From Pseudomonas sp. RIT-PI-AD (lineage in GTDB: Bacteria > Pseudomonadota > Gammaproteobacteria > Pseudomonadales > Pseudomonadaceae), in contig NZ_JANZKU010000011.1 of the NCBI RefSeq assembly GCF_025642785.1, positions 92,434 to 156,433 on the forward strand: DNA of 64,000 nt. The letters run 5' to 3'. Under the pieces are notes generated by a model. It was given only the letters and a program-made list of their open reading frames with translations. It was not told the DNA's origin and searched no databases. The position numbers were made by a program, and so were the translations under genes. Every line of letters starts with the position of its first letter. The first letter of the stretch is position 1. Shown here one piece after another: positions 25,231-40,919 of this stretch.

Positions 25231-26298
25231 TCAGCCCTGGTGGTAACCCGACGACAGCTCGTGCACCGCGTCGATGAAGGCGCCGGCATGGGCCGGATCG
25301 ACTTCCGGGGTGATGCCGTGGCCCAGGTTGAACACATGGCCGGGCCCGGGGCCGTAGCTGGCGAGGATGCGCCCGACCTCGCGGCGGATCGCTTCGGGAC
25401 GGGCATAGAGCACCGTGGGGTCCATGTTGCCTTGCAGCGCGACGCGCTCGCCGACCCGCCGGCGCGCTTCGCCGATGTCGCAGGTCCAGTCCAGGCCCAG
25501 GGCGTCGGCGCCGGTGGCGGCCATGCTTTCCAGCCACAGGCCGCCGTTCTTGGTGAACAGGATGACCGGCACGCGCCGGCCCTCGTGCTCGCGGATCAAC
25601 CCGGCGACGATGCGCTGCATGTAGGCCAGGGAGAACTCCAGGTAGGCCGCCGACGACAGGCTGCCGCCCCAGGTATCGAAAATCTGCACTGCCTGGGCGC
25701 CGGCGCGGATCTGCGCGTTGAGGTAGTCGGTCACCGACCGCGCCAGCTTGTCGAGCAGGGCGTGCATGGCCTGCGGGTCGTCGTAGAGCATCGCCTTGCA
25801 CTTGCGGAAGTCCTTCGACGAGCCGCCCTCGACCATGTAGGTGGCCAGGGTCCAGGGGCTGCCGGAAAAGCCGATCAGCGGCACCCGGCCGTTCAGTTCG
25901 CGGCGGATGGTGCGCACCGCGTCCATCACATAACCCAGGTCCTTTTCCGCATCCGGCACCGGCAGCGCGGCGACGTCGGCGGCGCAGCTCACCGCCTTGC
26001 GGAAGCGCGGCCCCTCGCCGGTCTCGAAATGCAGGCCCAGGCCCATGGCATCGGGGATGGTGAGGATGTCCGAGAACAGGATCGCCGCGTCCAGCGCATA
26101 GCGCTCCAGGGGCTGCAGGGTGACTTCGCAGGCCAGATCCGCGTTCTTGCACAGGCTCATGAAGTCGCCGGCACGGCCGCGGGTGGCGCGGTATTCCGGC
26201 AGGTAACGGCCGGCCTGGCGCATCATCCACACGGGGGTGACGTCGACGGGCTGCTTGAGCAGGGCACGCAGGAAACGGTCGTTCTTCAGGGCAGTCAT
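25231..26298 (-). CDS. hemE: Uroporphyrinogen decarboxylase
   Basis: 355 residues, the normal HemE length, from the ATG at 26298 ([14 protein letters not shown]); the frame is open further upstream but the extension does not match the family. Substrate-site signatures are present: [16 protein letters not shown] (residues 21-36), [13 protein letters not shown] and the [13 protein letters not shown] segment near 150. It converts uroporphyrinogen III to coproporphyrinogen III in haem synthesis, in the cytoplasm. It is transcribed away from the sulfonate-type binding-protein gene. Confidence 0.95.
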   Translation of the reverse strand: MTALKNDRFLRALLKQPVDVTPVWMMRQAGRYLPEYRATRGRAGDFMSLCKNADLACEVTLQPLERYALDAAILFSDILTIPDAMGLGLHFETGEGPRFRKAVSCAADVAALPVPDAEKDLGYVMDAVRTIRRELNGRVPLIGFSGSPWTLATYMVEGGSSKDFRKCKAMLYDDPQAMHALLDKLARSVTDYLNAQIRAGAQAVQIFDTWGGSLSSAAYLEFSLAYMQRIVAGLIREHEGRRVPVILFTKNGGLWLESMAATGADALGLDWTCDIGEARRRVGERVALQGNMDPTVLYARPEAIRREVGRILASYGPGPGHVFNLGHGITPEVDPAHAGAFIDAVHELSSGYHQG

Positions 26299-26568
26299 GG
26301 CGGTATCCGGCAAAAGAGTGCGGGCATTTTCGCAAACTGCGCCGCAAAAAGGCACCGGCTGAACGCCCCGATGACACCGCAGCGACGAGACGGCCGTGGG
26401 ACCGGGCCGGCAATGGGTTCAAACGGTCTCTTATAGCCATTCAGGTAATAAAGATAACTAACCAATCTACCTATCCGGAATAAAGAAATTGCCCCTGGCG
26501 GGCACAGGCTTCTATATTTCCTGACCTCTTATAACTAAATATACAGTTATTGATATAAGGACCAGTAA
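26299..26568. promoter_or_regulatory. AT-rich divergent control region with a 6-bp palindrome
   Basis: The region between hemE and the binding-protein gene contains a ~140-base AT-rich tract (26430-26568), the most AT-rich stretch of the window. ATAACT (26531-26536) and AGTTAT (26545-26550) form a perfect dyad with an 8-base centre 18 bases before the start codon, and another GATAACT lies at 26453-26459. LysR-type regulators of sulfur starvation genes bind such AT-rich sites, so a CysB- or SsuR-like operator is possible (inference). Confidence 0.4.
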
Positions 26569-27543
26569 ATGAATTTTAAGAAGTCGGTTCTCAAACGCGT
26601 GCTCCCGCTATTCGCCCTGGCCGCCGCCGGGCTGGCCTTCATCGCGCCTTCCGCCTCGGCCGACACCGAGAAAACCCTGCGCATCGGTTATCAGAAATTC
26701 AACAGCCTCAACATCCTCAAGGGCACCGGCGCCCTGGAGAAAGCCCTGGCGAGCCAGCACGTGAAGGTGAGCTGGCATGAGTTCGCCGCCGGCCCGCAGT
26801 TGCTCGAAGCCCTCGGCAGTGGCGCCATCGACCTGGGCCACGCCGCCGATACGCCCTCGGTGTTCGCCCAGGCCGCCGGCAAACCGGTGGTCTATCTCGC
26901 CGCGGAACAGCCCTACCCGCGAGGTATCGGTATCCTCGCCGACAAGGATTCGGCCATCGACACCATCGCCGACCTGAAGGGCAAGCGCGTCGCCATCGGC
27001 CGCGGCTGGAACGCCCAGTACCTGCTGGTGCTGGCCTTGGAAGAGGCCGGCCTGAGCTACAAGGACATCACCCCGGCCTACGTCAACAACGCCGCCGACG
27101 CCATCGCCGCGCTGCAATCCAAGAGCGTCGACGCCGTCGGCCTGTGGGACCCCTTCCTCGCCGCGGCGGAAAAGACTCTGCCGGTGAAGACCCTGCGCGA
27201 CGGCCAGGGCCTGTCCAACAACCGTACCTTCTACCTGTCCACGGCCGCCTTCGCCGACGCCAACCGCCCCCTGCTGAAAACCTTCTTCGAGCAGCTCGGC
27301 CAGACCGCCGAGTGGGCCAACGCCAATCCCCAGGGGGTCGCGGACCTGCTCGCGCCGCAGTTGGGCATCGGCGCCGACGTGCTCAAGCTGGCCACCGAGC
27401 GGCGCAACTACGCGGCCGTGCCGATGGACGCGGCGATCACCGCCGAGCAGCAGAAACTGGCGGACACCTTCCTCCGCCTCGGCCTGATCCCGAAGCCATT
27501 GCGCGTCCAGGACGCGATCTACCCGGACACGCCGCTGCGCTGA
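26569..27543 (+). CDS. SsuA-like aliphatic sulfonate/nitrate/taurine-type substrate-binding protein
   Basis: 324 residues from ATG 26569 with AAGGA (26557-26561) seven bases upstream. The signal peptide is KKSVLKR, a hydrophobic core, then APSASA, with cleavage near residue 31. The mature part has the family start LRIGYQKFNSLNILKG and the ligand-cleft segments GAIDLGHAADTP, LKGKRVAIGRG and VDAVGLWDPFLAAAE. It binds an organosulfur compound in the periplasm. No ATPase or permease gene is adjacent, only an FMN monooxygenase gene, so it must work with an ABC transporter encoded elsewhere. It begins an apparent two-gene insertion between hemE and gltDB. Confidence 0.82.
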   Translation: MNFKKSVLKRVLPLFALAAAGLAFIAPSASADTEKTLRIGYQKFNSLNILKGTGALEKALASQHVKVSWHEFAAGPQLLEALGSGAIDLGHAADTPSVFAQAAGKPVVYLAAEQPYPRGIGILADKDSAIDTIADLKGKRVAIGRGWNAQYLLVLALEEAGLSYKDITPAYVNNAADAIAALQSKSVDAVGLWDPFLAAAEKTLPVKTLRDGQGLSNNRTFYLSTAAFADANRPLLKTFFEQLGQTAEWANANPQGVADLLAPQLGIGADVLKLATERRNYAAVPMDAAITAEQQKLADTFLRLGLIPKPLRVQDAIYPDTPLR

Positions 27544-27553
27544 TCCGCGCGCC

Positions 27554-27574
27554 GGGCCGCCGCCTCGGCGGCCC
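27554..27574 (+). repeat. 8-bp intercistronic stem-loop after the binding-protein gene
   Basis: GGGCCGCC (27554-27561), 5-base loop, GGCGGCCC (27567-27574), no T-run, 10 bases past the stop codon. Hairpins in this position commonly make binding-protein mRNA more abundant than the downstream message. Confidence 0.5.
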
Positions 27575-27628
27575 GCTCCGGTTCCGCCGCACCGTCGGCG
27601 GCTTCCCTCCACGAACGCAGCCATCGCC

Positions 27629-29011
27629 ATGTCCACGCCCCCACGCAAGCCCATTCGCTTCAACGCTTTCAGCATGAACGCCGCCAGCCACCAGTCGCCC
27701 GGTCTCTGGCGGCATCCGCGCGACCGCTCCTCGGAATACACCGACCTCGCCTACTGGACCGAACTGGCGCAGTTGCTCGAGCGCGGCCTGTTCGACAGCC
27801 TGTTCATCGCCGATGTGATGGGCGTCTATGACGTCTACCGCGGCTCGCCGGACAGCGCGCTGGCCGGCGCCGTGCAGGTGCCGACCAACGATCCCCTGCT
27901 GGTGGTCCCGGCGATGGCCGGGGTCACACGCCACCTGGGCTTCGGGATCACCTTCTCGCTGACCTACGAGCACCCTTACCCCTTCGCCCGGCGCATGAGC
28001 ACCCTCGACCACCTGACCCAGGGCCGGGTCGGCTGGAACATCGTCACCGGCTACCTCGACAGCGCCGCGCGCAACCTGGGCCTGGCCCGGCAGCTCGGCC
28101 ACGACGAGCGCTACGACCTCGCCGAGGAATACCTGGCGGTGCTGTACAAGCTCTGGGAGAAGAGCTGGGAGGACGGCGCGGTGCTGCGCGACCGCGCGGG
28201 CGGGCGCTTCACCGATCCTGCGCGGGTGCATCCGATCCGCCATGCCGGCGAGCACTTCCAGGTTCCCGGCATCCACCTCTGCGAACCCTCGCCGCAGCGC
28301 ACCCCGGTGCTGTTCCAGGCCGGCGCCTCGGCGAAGGGCCAGGCCTTCGCCGCGCGGCATGCCGAGTGCGTGTTCATCAGCGCGCCCAGCGAAACCGCAC
28401 TGCGCCGCTACGTCGACGGCATCCGCCAGGCGGTGGCCGAGGCCGGACGCCCGGCGCAGGAGGTGCTGATCTACGCCCAGGCGCTGATCGTCCTCGGCGA
28501 CAGCCGCGAGGCGGCCGAGGCGAAATTCGCCGAATACCGTCGCTACGTGGACAGCGAGGCGGCGCTGACGTTGCTTTCCGGCTGGACCGGCATCGACTTT
28601 TCCGGCTACGACCTGGATGCCCCGGTGGAGTACCTGGAGAACGATGCCGGGCGCACCGCCCTGGCCGCCTTCACCACGGCCGACCCGCAGCGCCGCTGGA
28701 CGGTGCGCGAAGCGGCGGAATTCGTCGGCCTGGGCGGCCGCGGCCCGGTGCTGCTGGGCTCGCCCGCGGAGGTCGCCGACCAGTTGGAGCATTGGCTGGA
28801 CAGCACCGGGATCGACGGTTTCAACCTGACCTACGCAGTGGCGCCGGACGACCTGCGCGCGGTGGTCGAGCAGCTCGTACCCGAATTGCAGCGCCGGGGC
28901 CGCTACCGCCGCGAGTACCCGGCAGGCACCCTGCGGCACAAACTATTCGGCCAGGGCGACCGGCTGCCGCCGAGGCACCCCGGGCCGCGCAGCGAGATCG
29001 GCGCGGACTGA
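27629..29011 (+). CDS. NtaA/SnaA/DszA-family FMN-dependent monooxygenase
   Basis: 460 residues, a luciferase-like (LLM class) flavoenzyme. Family signatures include MNAASHQSPGLWRHP near the start, FIADVMGVYDVYRGS near 65, the TFSLTYEHPYPFARRMSTLD stretch near 110-130, GWNIVTGYLDSAARNLG near 145 and the QAGASAKGQAFAARHAE segment near 232. Members need reduced FMN from a separate reductase and cleave C-S or C-N bonds (dibenzothiophene sulfone, nitrilotriacetate, alkyl sulfonates). With the sulfonate-type binding protein directly upstream, desulfonation of an organosulfur source is the likely role. The substrate is unknown. It converges on gltD. Confidence 0.82.
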   Translation: MSTPPRKPIRFNAFSMNAASHQSPGLWRHPRDRSSEYTDLAYWTELAQLLERGLFDSLFIADVMGVYDVYRGSPDSALAGAVQVPTNDPLLVVPAMAGVTRHLGFGITFSLTYEHPYPFARRMSTLDHLTQGRVGWNIVTGYLDSAARNLGLARQLGHDERYDLAEEYLAVLYKLWEKSWEDGAVLRDRAGGRFTDPARVHPIRHAGEHFQVPGIHLCEPSPQRTPVLFQAGASAKGQAFAARHAECVFISAPSETALRRYVDGIRQAVAEAGRPAQEVLIYAQALIVLGDSREAAEAKFAEYRRYVDSEAALTLLSGWTGIDFSGYDLDAPVEYLENDAGRTALAAFTTADPQRRWTVREAAEFVGLGGRGPVLLGSPAEVADQLEHWLDSTGIDGFNLTYAVAPDDLRAVVEQLVPELQRRGRYRREYPAGTLRHKLFGQGDRLPPRHPGPRSEIGAD

Positions 29012-29049
29012 GGCGGGAACAGGGCCGGCGCCATGGGCCGGCCCGCCGG

Positions 29050-35022
<5,973 letters not shown>

Positions 35023-35253
35023 AGGGGGACTCTCACCAGGCTGCCTTCAGGCGAAGGCAAATTACTTTTCTAATTCAGAGGCTTACCTTACGCGCAGGAC
35101 TAAGCGCCGGCTTTTGCGCAGGCAAAGGGAGGTCATTGTACATAGCGAGGGGGTACGTCACAAATGTTCGTGACGTGCCCATGAAAATTAATGTCGCTAA
35201 AGCGAAGGATTCGACCGAAAGGTCATGCTAGCGACTGACTGGTCATAGCCCTG
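35023..35253. promoter_or_regulatory. Upstream region of gltB with a 7-bp palindrome
   Basis: This AT-richer leader holds ACGTCAC (35155-35161) and GTGACGT (35170-35176) separated by 8 bases, about 130 bases upstream of the gltB start. It looks like a dimeric transcription factor site or a leader hairpin for the gltBD operon. I could not match it to a named regulator. Nothing else in the region looks like a gene. Confidence 0.45.
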
Positions 35254-35281
35254 AAAAACCCAGCCCCTCAACGGGACTGGG
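35254..35281 (-). terminator. Rho-independent terminator overlapping the stop of the SPOR-domain ATPase gene
   Basis: Read on the minus strand, CCCAGTCCC (35281-35273), a 5-base loop and GGGGCTGGG (35267-35259), then TTTTT (35258-35254). One G-T pair interrupts the 9-bp stem. The TGA of the gene (35270-35268) lies partly in the loop, so the terminator overlaps the end of the coding region. Confidence 0.8.
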
Positions 35282-36995
35282 TGATTTCCTGCTGGATGCT
35301 TCCGACGGTACGCGGCCAGGGCTTGCCCGCCTGGGCCTTGGCCGGCAACGACTTCACAGCAGCCTGGGCGGCGGCGCGGTTGGCGAAATTACCGTAGGTG
35401 ACCACGTACAGCGGCTTGCCTTCGTGGGTTTTCTGGAAATACCGGTAATCGCTGCCGTTCTGCTGGACGAACGCTTTCGCGCTGCTCTCCGCACGGGTCC
35501 CGAGCACCTGCAGGACATAGTTGCCCGCGCTCTGCGAACGGTACCAGTCGCCGCCGGGGGCCACCGGCGCGCTGGCCGGTTTACTCTCGGCGACTTTCGG
35601 CGCCGTCGGCTTGGCCGCGCCCGCGGGTACCGGCGCCGGCTTGGCGGCGTTCTGCGCGGGCTTGGGAGCGGCCGCGATCGGTGCCGACGGGGCGACCGGG
35701 GTGGCGGGTTTGGCGGCACTCGCCACCGTGGGTTGCGGCGCCTTCACCGGCGCGGGCACCGGCGCGGGTGTGGTCACGGGTGCGGCGGGAGCGGGCGTCG
35801 GAGCCGGCGCGGTGGTCACCGCCGGCGGCGGCGCAGGCGGGGTTCCGGCGATGGCGCCGACCGGCGGGGCGATGCTGGTTACGGTGGGCGGCGTGGCGGC
35901 ACCGGCCGGCTCGTTGCCGGGCGCATCCTCAGGCTCGCCCTGCCCGGCTGCCTGGGCCAAGGGCTCGCGAACCACGGGCTGCGCCCCGGTCATCGGCAAG
36001 GACTGCGGCTTGGCGCCCCCGAACTCGATGGCCGGCTTGCCGCCGTCGGGTTCGGCGGGAGTGGGCGCCGCCTCGGTGGCAGGGGCGGTGCCCTGCCCCA
36101 GCGGCAATTGCGCGGTGGTCGGTTCAGCCGGCTTCTCCGCGCTGGTGCGACCCTGCATGAACCAGGCGGCACCCACGGCGACCGCGACGACCGCCAGGGC
36201 CAGCAGGTGCTTTTTCGGCAGGGAGAACCCGAGCCCTTTGCCACGGGCGGAACCGCGGGACGCAAGCATCGCCTCGATCATGCTTTCCCGGGCGATCTGG
36301 TTGATCGCGCCCGGCCAGCCTTCCGATTGCAGGTGGATGTCGGCGATCTGTTCGGCGCTCAGCAGTTCGATGCCCTGCCCGGCACCGGCCAGGCGCTGCG
36401 CCAGGTAATCGCGGGTTTCTTCTTCGCTGTAGGGTTGCAGCTCGATGACATGGAAGCGTTCTTCACCCGCGGACAGGCTGTCCAGGTGCGGCAGGATCGC
36501 GGTGTCGGCGAACAGGAAAATGTGCGGACGTCCCTCGGCGGACCCCGCGGCCAGGGCTAGCAAGGCTTCCAGGGAGGCGTCGTCCAACTGCTCGGCGTCG
36601 TCCACTAGCAGGTACACTTCCTGCCCGGTCAACGCCAACTGGGCGATCTGGGCGAGGATCGAACGCACGTCCGACTGGGCCATGTTCAGGTACTGCGCCA
36701 CCTGGCGCAGCACGCCGCCGGACTCCGCGGTGCTGCGGGCGGAGAGCACCACGCTCTGCACCGTCTGCTTGTTGGTACTGGCCACCAGCGCCTGACGCAA
36801 CAGCGTCTTGCCGCTGCCCTCGGGACCGCTCACCACCAGCAGCAGTTGGCTGTAGCGGGCCAGATGGTGCAGTTGCCCGAGGACCGGCTTGCGCTGGGCG
36901 GGGAAGAACTTGAACCCGGGCACGCGCGGAGCGAACGGATCGTGGGTGAACTGGTAGTGGCCGAGGAAGGCCTCGTCGGCATGCAGAGTGGTCAT
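35268..36995 (-). CDS. DamX-like AAA ATPase with C-terminal SPOR domain
   Basis: 575 residues from the ATG at 36995 (MTTLHADEAFLGHYQF). Residues ~20-250 are an ExeA/DamX-type AAA module with Walker A GPEGSGKT near 52 and Walker B YLLVDDAE near 120. A single transmembrane helix (LLALAVVAVAVGAAWFMQG) lies near 281-299, then a ~190-residue Pro/Ala-rich linker, and a SPOR domain (NYVLQVLGTRAESSA...) in the last 80 residues, which binds denuded septal peptidoglycan. This suggests a cell-division-associated membrane protein with the SPOR domain in the periplasm. It follows aroB by 10 bases, the usual aroK-aroB-damX order of gammaproteobacteria. Confidence 0.87.
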   Translation of the reverse strand: MTTLHADEAFLGHYQFTHDPFAPRVPGFKFFPAQRKPVLGQLHHLARYSQLLLVVSGPEGSGKTLLRQALVASTNKQTVQSVVLSARSTAESGGVLRQVAQYLNMAQSDVRSILAQIAQLALTGQEVYLLVDDAEQLDDASLEALLALAAGSAEGRPHIFLFADTAILPHLDSLSAGEERFHVIELQPYSEEETRDYLAQRLAGAGQGIELLSAEQIADIHLQSEGWPGAINQIARESMIEAMLASRGSARGKGLGFSLPKKHLLALAVVAVAVGAAWFMQGRTSAEKPAEPTTAQLPLGQGTAPATEAAPTPAEPDGGKPAIEFGGAKPQSLPMTGAQPVVREPLAQAAGQGEPEDAPGNEPAGAATPPTVTSIAPPVGAIAGTPPAPPPAVTTAPAPTPAPAAPVTTPAPVPAPVKAPQPTVASAAKPATPVAPSAPIAAAPKPAQNAAKPAPVPAGAAKPTAPKVAESKPASAPVAPGGDWYRSQSAGNYVLQVLGTRAESSAKAFVQQNGSDYRYFQKTHEGKPLYVVTYGNFANRAAAQAAVKSLPAKAQAGKPWPRTVGSIQQEITQSR

Positions 36996-37005
36996 GAGAC
37001 TTTCG

Positions 37006-38109
37006 TTACTCTCCGAGCTGTGCGGCCAGGGTGCGATAGTCCGCACGCAGGGTCGCATCCAAGACGTCGCGCGGGTAATCGGCCGTTACCACGGCATCAC
37101 CCATGCGGTTGAGCAGAACCAGGCGAAGGCGCCCGTCGAGCACCTTCTTGTCGACTGCCATGTGTTCCAGGAAGTGTTCCGGCAACATGCCCTCAGGAGG
37201 GACAACGGGGAGGCCCGCGCGTTGCAACAGGCGGATGCCGCGGTCGCGCTCGGCGGCGTCGATCCAGCCCAGGCGCATCGACATCTCCAAGGCCATGACG
37301 GTGCCGGCGGCGACCGCCTCGCCATGCAGCCAGACGCCATAGCCCATGTGCGTCTCGATGGCATGGCCGAAGGTATGCCCCAGGTTCAGGGTGGCGCGCA
37401 GTCCAGATTCCCGTTCGTCGGCGCCGACGACCCGCGCCTTCGCCACGCAGGAACGCTCGATCGCCTCGGTCAATGCCGCGGAATCGAGCGCGAGCAGGCG
37501 ATGCAGGTGGCTTTCCAGCCAGCCCAGGAAGGGCTCGTCGCAAATCAGTCCGTACTTGATCACCTCGGCCAGGCCGGCAGCCAATTCGCGCGGCGGAAGG
37601 GTCGCCAGGGTGGTGGTATCGATCACCACGGCCTTGGGCTGATAGAAAGCCCCCACCATGTTCTTGCCCAGCGGGTGGTTGATGCCTGTCTTGCCGCCCA
37701 CGGACGAATCGACCTGGGACAGGAGCGTGGTCGGCACCTGGATGAAGTCCACTCCGCGCTGGTAGCACGCGGCGGCAAAGCCCGCCATGTCGCCCACCAC
37801 GCCGCCGCCCAGGGCGATCACGGTGGTGCGCCGGTCATGCCGCGCGCGCAGCAGACCGTCGAAGATCAATTGGAGGGTTTCCCAATTCTTGAAGGATTCG
37901 CCGTCGGGAAGCACGACGGGCACCACGGCGTAGTCCGCCAAGGCATCGGTGAGCGCGCTCAGGTACAGCGGCGCCACGGTTTCGTTGGTGACGATCGCCA
38001 CCTGCCGGCCAGCGATATAGGGCTGGAACAGCCCGGGCTGGATCAACAGCCCTGCACCGATGAAAATGGGATAGCTGCGTTCGCCAAGATCGACCTGAAG
38101 TGTCCGCAT
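37006..38109 (-). CDS. aroB: 3-dehydroquinate synthase
   Basis: 367 residues from the ATG at 38109 ([15 protein letters not shown]). The family core is visible: [21 protein letters not shown] (NAD site, glycine-rich), [19 protein letters not shown] and the metal-binding [12 protein letters not shown]. It converts DAHP to 3-dehydroquinate, the second shikimate-pathway step. It lies between aroK (51 bases upstream) and the DamX-like gene on the same strand. Confidence 0.95.
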   Translation of the reverse strand: MRTLQVDLGERSYPIFIGAGLLIQPGLFQPYIAGRQVAIVTNETVAPLYLSALTDALADYAVVPVVLPDGESFKNWETLQLIFDGLLRARHDRRTTVIALGGGVVGDMAGFAAACYQRGVDFIQVPTTLLSQVDSSVGGKTGINHPLGKNMVGAFYQPKAVVIDTTTLATLPPRELAAGLAEVIKYGLICDEPFLGWLESHLHRLLALDSAALTEAIERSCVAKARVVGADERESGLRATLNLGHTFGHAIETHMGYGVWLHGEAVAAGTVMALEMSMRLGWIDAAERDRGIRLLQRAGLPVVPPEGMLPEHFLEHMAVDKKVLDGRLRLVLLNRMGDAVVTADYPRDVLDATLRADYRTLAAQLGE

Positions 38110-38160
38110 TGGAGCCCCCAATAATGAAGGGCGATAGGATAGCGCAGATCGCGGTGCGCT

Positions 38161-38679
38161 TTAACGGGGAGGCAACTGTTGCAGGCGATGGAGTATCTCC
38201 ATCACGACCAATCGCGGCGGTCTTTCATCCGTTTCGATGATGATATCGGCGATTTCCCGGTAGAACGGGTCGCGAATCGCCATCAGGTCGCGCAGTACCC
38301 GCCCGGGGTCGCCCGTTCGCAGCAGCGGACGATTGCGATCCCGCGAGGTACGGTCGATCTGCTGCTCCACGGAGGTATGCAGGTACACCACCCGCCCGCC
38401 CGCGTAGAGCACCTCGCGGTTCGCGGCCCGCAGCACGGCGCCACCGCCGGTGGCCAGCACCACGCCATCCAGCTCGCACAGCTCGGCCAGCATCGCCTGT
38501 TCGCGATCGCGGAAGCCCTGCTCGCCTTCCACGTCGAAAATCCAGGGGATGTCGGCGCCCGTACGCTGCTCGATTTCCTTGTCCGAGTCCTTGAAAGGAA
38601 CGCGCAACTCCTTGGCGAGCAAGCGCCCGATGGTGCTTTTGCCAGCACCCATCGGGCCTACCAGGATCAAGTTCGGCAC
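38161..38679 (-). CDS. aroK: Shikimate kinase
   Basis: 172 residues, the normal length. The P-loop is [11 protein letters not shown] (residues 8-18), the shikimate-contacting [11 protein letters not shown] follows near 32-42, and ATGGGAVLR near 76 is the family GGG motif. It phosphorylates shikimate with ATP. The start lies 4 bases from the pilQ stop, giving the pilMNOPQ-aroK-aroB arrangement known from pseudomonads. Confidence 0.95.
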   Translation of the reverse strand: MPNLILVGPMGAGKSTIGRLLAKELRVPFKDSDKEIEQRTGADIPWIFDVEGEQGFRDREQAMLAELCELDGVVLATGGGAVLRAANREVLYAGGRVVYLHTSVEQQIDRTSRDRNRPLLRTGDPGRVLRDLMAIRDPFYREIADIIIETDERPPRLVVMEILHRLQQLPPR

Positions 38680-38683
38680 TGAA

Positions 38684-40909
38684 TCAATGGCTCACTGCAA
38701 TGGCCTGGTTATTCATGATGCGCGGAGTGAGGAAGACCAGCAGCTCGGATTTTCTGTCCTGCACCAGATCGCGCTTGAACAGCCTACCGACGAAGGGTAG
38801 GTCGCCCAGGAAGGGTACCTTCTCCACGGAGGAGGTTTGCTGGTTGGAGAACACGCCGCCGATCACGATGGTTTCGCCATCGGAGACCAGTACGTTGGCG
38901 TTCACTTCGTTCTTGTTGATCGGCGGAACACCGTTCAACGCATTGCCGAAGTCCGGCGCATCCTTGGTTACCTTGACCTCCATGATCACCCGGTTATCCG
39001 GGGTGATCTGCGGGGTCACTTCCAAGGACAGGGCCGCTTCCTTGAAGGAGGTGGTGGTGGCGCCGCTGGAACTGGCTTCCTGGTAAGGAATTTCCGAGCC
39101 CTTGAGGATCTTGGCCGTCTGCTTGTCGGAGGTCACCACCTTCGGCTGGGACACGATCTCGCCATTGCCAGTCTTTTCCATGGCGGACAATTGCAGATCG
39201 AGGATCAGGTTATTGGTGATGAAGCCGATGCCGAGACCGGAGGTACTATTGGCAGCACCCAGATCGACGAACGGAGTCGGGTTGTTACCGGTACTGGTGG
39301 TCGGCAGCGTGCACCGTCCGGCGAAGGGACCGCAGCTATAGCCGTCCTCATCCTTGATACCGACGTTGCCGTCCTTGCCATAGGACCGCCAATTACCCTT
39401 GCCGAAGGCTCCGCCCCAGCGAACGCCCAGGCTCTTGTCGTAGTCGACGTTGGCCTCGACCACCCGTGCCTCGATCATCACCTGACGCACCGGAATGTCC
39501 AACTGCGCGACGATACGCGTGATCTCGTCCAGTTTTTCCTGAGTTTCATAAACGATCAGGCTATTGGAGCGATCATCGAAGATCATCGAACCGCGGCCGA
39601 GGCCCCAGGATTGGTTATTGGCGCTGTTGCCGGCCGCCACGGCCGCGCCACCTTCTTTTTGCTCGAACAACTTGGCGATATCCGACGCCTTGGCGTAGCT
39701 CACGCGGATGATCTGCCGACGCAGGGGCGCCAGTTCCTGCAATTGCTTGCTGGACTCCAGTTCCTGACGCTCCCGCGCGGCGATCTCGTCGGCCGGAGCC
39801 ACGAGCAGCACGTTGCCTACCTTACGCTTGTCCAGGCCCTTGGTCTTGAGCACCAGATCGAGTGCCTGGTCCCAGGGCACGTTCTGCAGACGCAAGGTGA
39901 TGTTGCCCGCTACGGAATCGCTGGCCACCAAGTTCAGGTCGGTGAAGTCGGCGATCAGTTGCAGGACCGAGCGCACATCGATGTCCTGGAAGTTGAGCGA
40001 CAGCTTCTCGCCGTTGTAGGCGAAGCGCTCGGCGCGCTGCTTCTCCACGTCTTCCTTGGCCAACGGCTTGACGCTGATGGTCAGCTTGTTCTCGGTCTGA
40101 TAGGCCAGGTAATCGTAGTAACCGGTCGGTTCGATGGTGATGACGGACTTGCCGCCTTCGCTGCCGGCGTTGACGAACTGGACCGGGGTCGCGAAATCCT
40201 TCACGTCCAGCTTCACCCGCAGCGATTCGGGCAACTCGGCCTTGGCGAAGTCCAGGCGAATCTTCCCGCCCTGATCCTGGATATCCGGTGCGATGGAGGA
40301 ATCCGACAGTTCGATGACGACGTTGCCTTCGCCCTGCTCCCCCCGCTGAAAGTCGATGTTGCGAATCGACTTGCTGGCAGCGACGTAAGGCCTGGAAACC
40401 GCCGGAGCCGGACGGGCGACGGCCGTGGAGGAGGCGACCGGGGCCGCAGCCACTTTCGCAGGCGTAGTCGTGGAACCGCCGTTGCCGGTACCGCCCACCA
40501 CCACGTACAGGTTGTTGCCTTCCACGCGGGTATTGTAGGGCGCCAGCGATGTCAGGTTGATGATCAGGCGCGTGCGGTCCTTGGCTTCGACCACCGTGAC
40601 GCTGCGCGCATTACCCATGCCCAGTTCGCGGTTCTTGGTATTCAGCTTGCTGGAAACGCCCGGCAGGTCCAGCGCGATGCGCGCGGGCTGCTCGATGCTG
40701 TAACCACGAGGATTCGCCACCGGCTCATCGAAGGCGAGCTTCAACTCCACCCGATCCCCGGGCAGCGAAGCGACGTCCATCGCGTTGAGCGTGGCGGCCA
40801 ACAGGGCGGGCGACAGTATCGTCGATAGTATCGAAACACCCAAAAGCGTAAAGGATCTGTTCATTGCCCGATTCCGTTGTGCAGATCTGTCATTCTTTTT
40901 CATAGTCAT
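38684..40909 (-). CDS. pilQ: Type IV pilus outer-membrane secretin
   Basis: 741 residues from the ATG at 40909; ATG 40903 and an internal Met at 40864 ([10 protein letters not shown]) are alternatives. The signal peptide core [18 protein letters not shown] is followed by two AMIN domains ([23 protein letters not shown] region), the secretin/TonB N0 domain ([19 protein letters not shown]) and an N1-type domain. The C-terminal secretin pore has [20 protein letters not shown] and [14 protein letters not shown]. It forms the gate through which the pilus passes. It is the last gene of the pilMNOPQ operon. Confidence 0.95.
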   Translation of the reverse strand: MTMKKNDRSAQRNRAMNRSFTLLGVSILSTILSPALLAATLNAMDVASLPGDRVELKLAFDEPVANPRGYSIEQPARIALDLPGVSSKLNTKNRELGMGNARSVTVVEAKDRTRLIINLTSLAPYNTRVEGNNLYVVVGGTGNGGSTTTPAKVAAAPVASSTAVARPAPAVSRPYVAASKSIRNIDFQRGEQGEGNVVIELSDSSIAPDIQDQGGKIRLDFAKAELPESLRVKLDVKDFATPVQFVNAGSEGGKSVITIEPTGYYDYLAYQTENKLTISVKPLAKEDVEKQRAERFAYNGEKLSLNFQDIDVRSVLQLIADFTDLNLVASDSVAGNITLRLQNVPWDQALDLVLKTKGLDKRKVGNVLLVAPADEIAARERQELESSKQLQELAPLRRQIIRVSYAKASDIAKLFEQKEGGAAVAAGNSANNQSWGLGRGSMIFDDRSNSLIVYETQEKLDEITRIVAQLDIPVRQVMIEARVVEANVDYDKSLGVRWGGAFGKGNWRSYGKDGNVGIKDEDGYSCGPFAGRCTLPTTSTGNNPTPFVDLGAANSTSGLGIGFITNNLILDLQLSAMEKTGNGEIVSQPKVVTSDKQTAKILKGSEIPYQEASSSGATTTSFKEAALSLEVTPQITPDNRVIMEVKVTKDAPDFGNALNGVPPINKNEVNANVLVSDGETIVIGGVFSNQQTSSVEKVPFLGDLPFVGRLFKRDLVQDRKSELLVFLTPRIMNNQAIAVSH

Positions 40910-40919
40910 CCCCGCCCCC

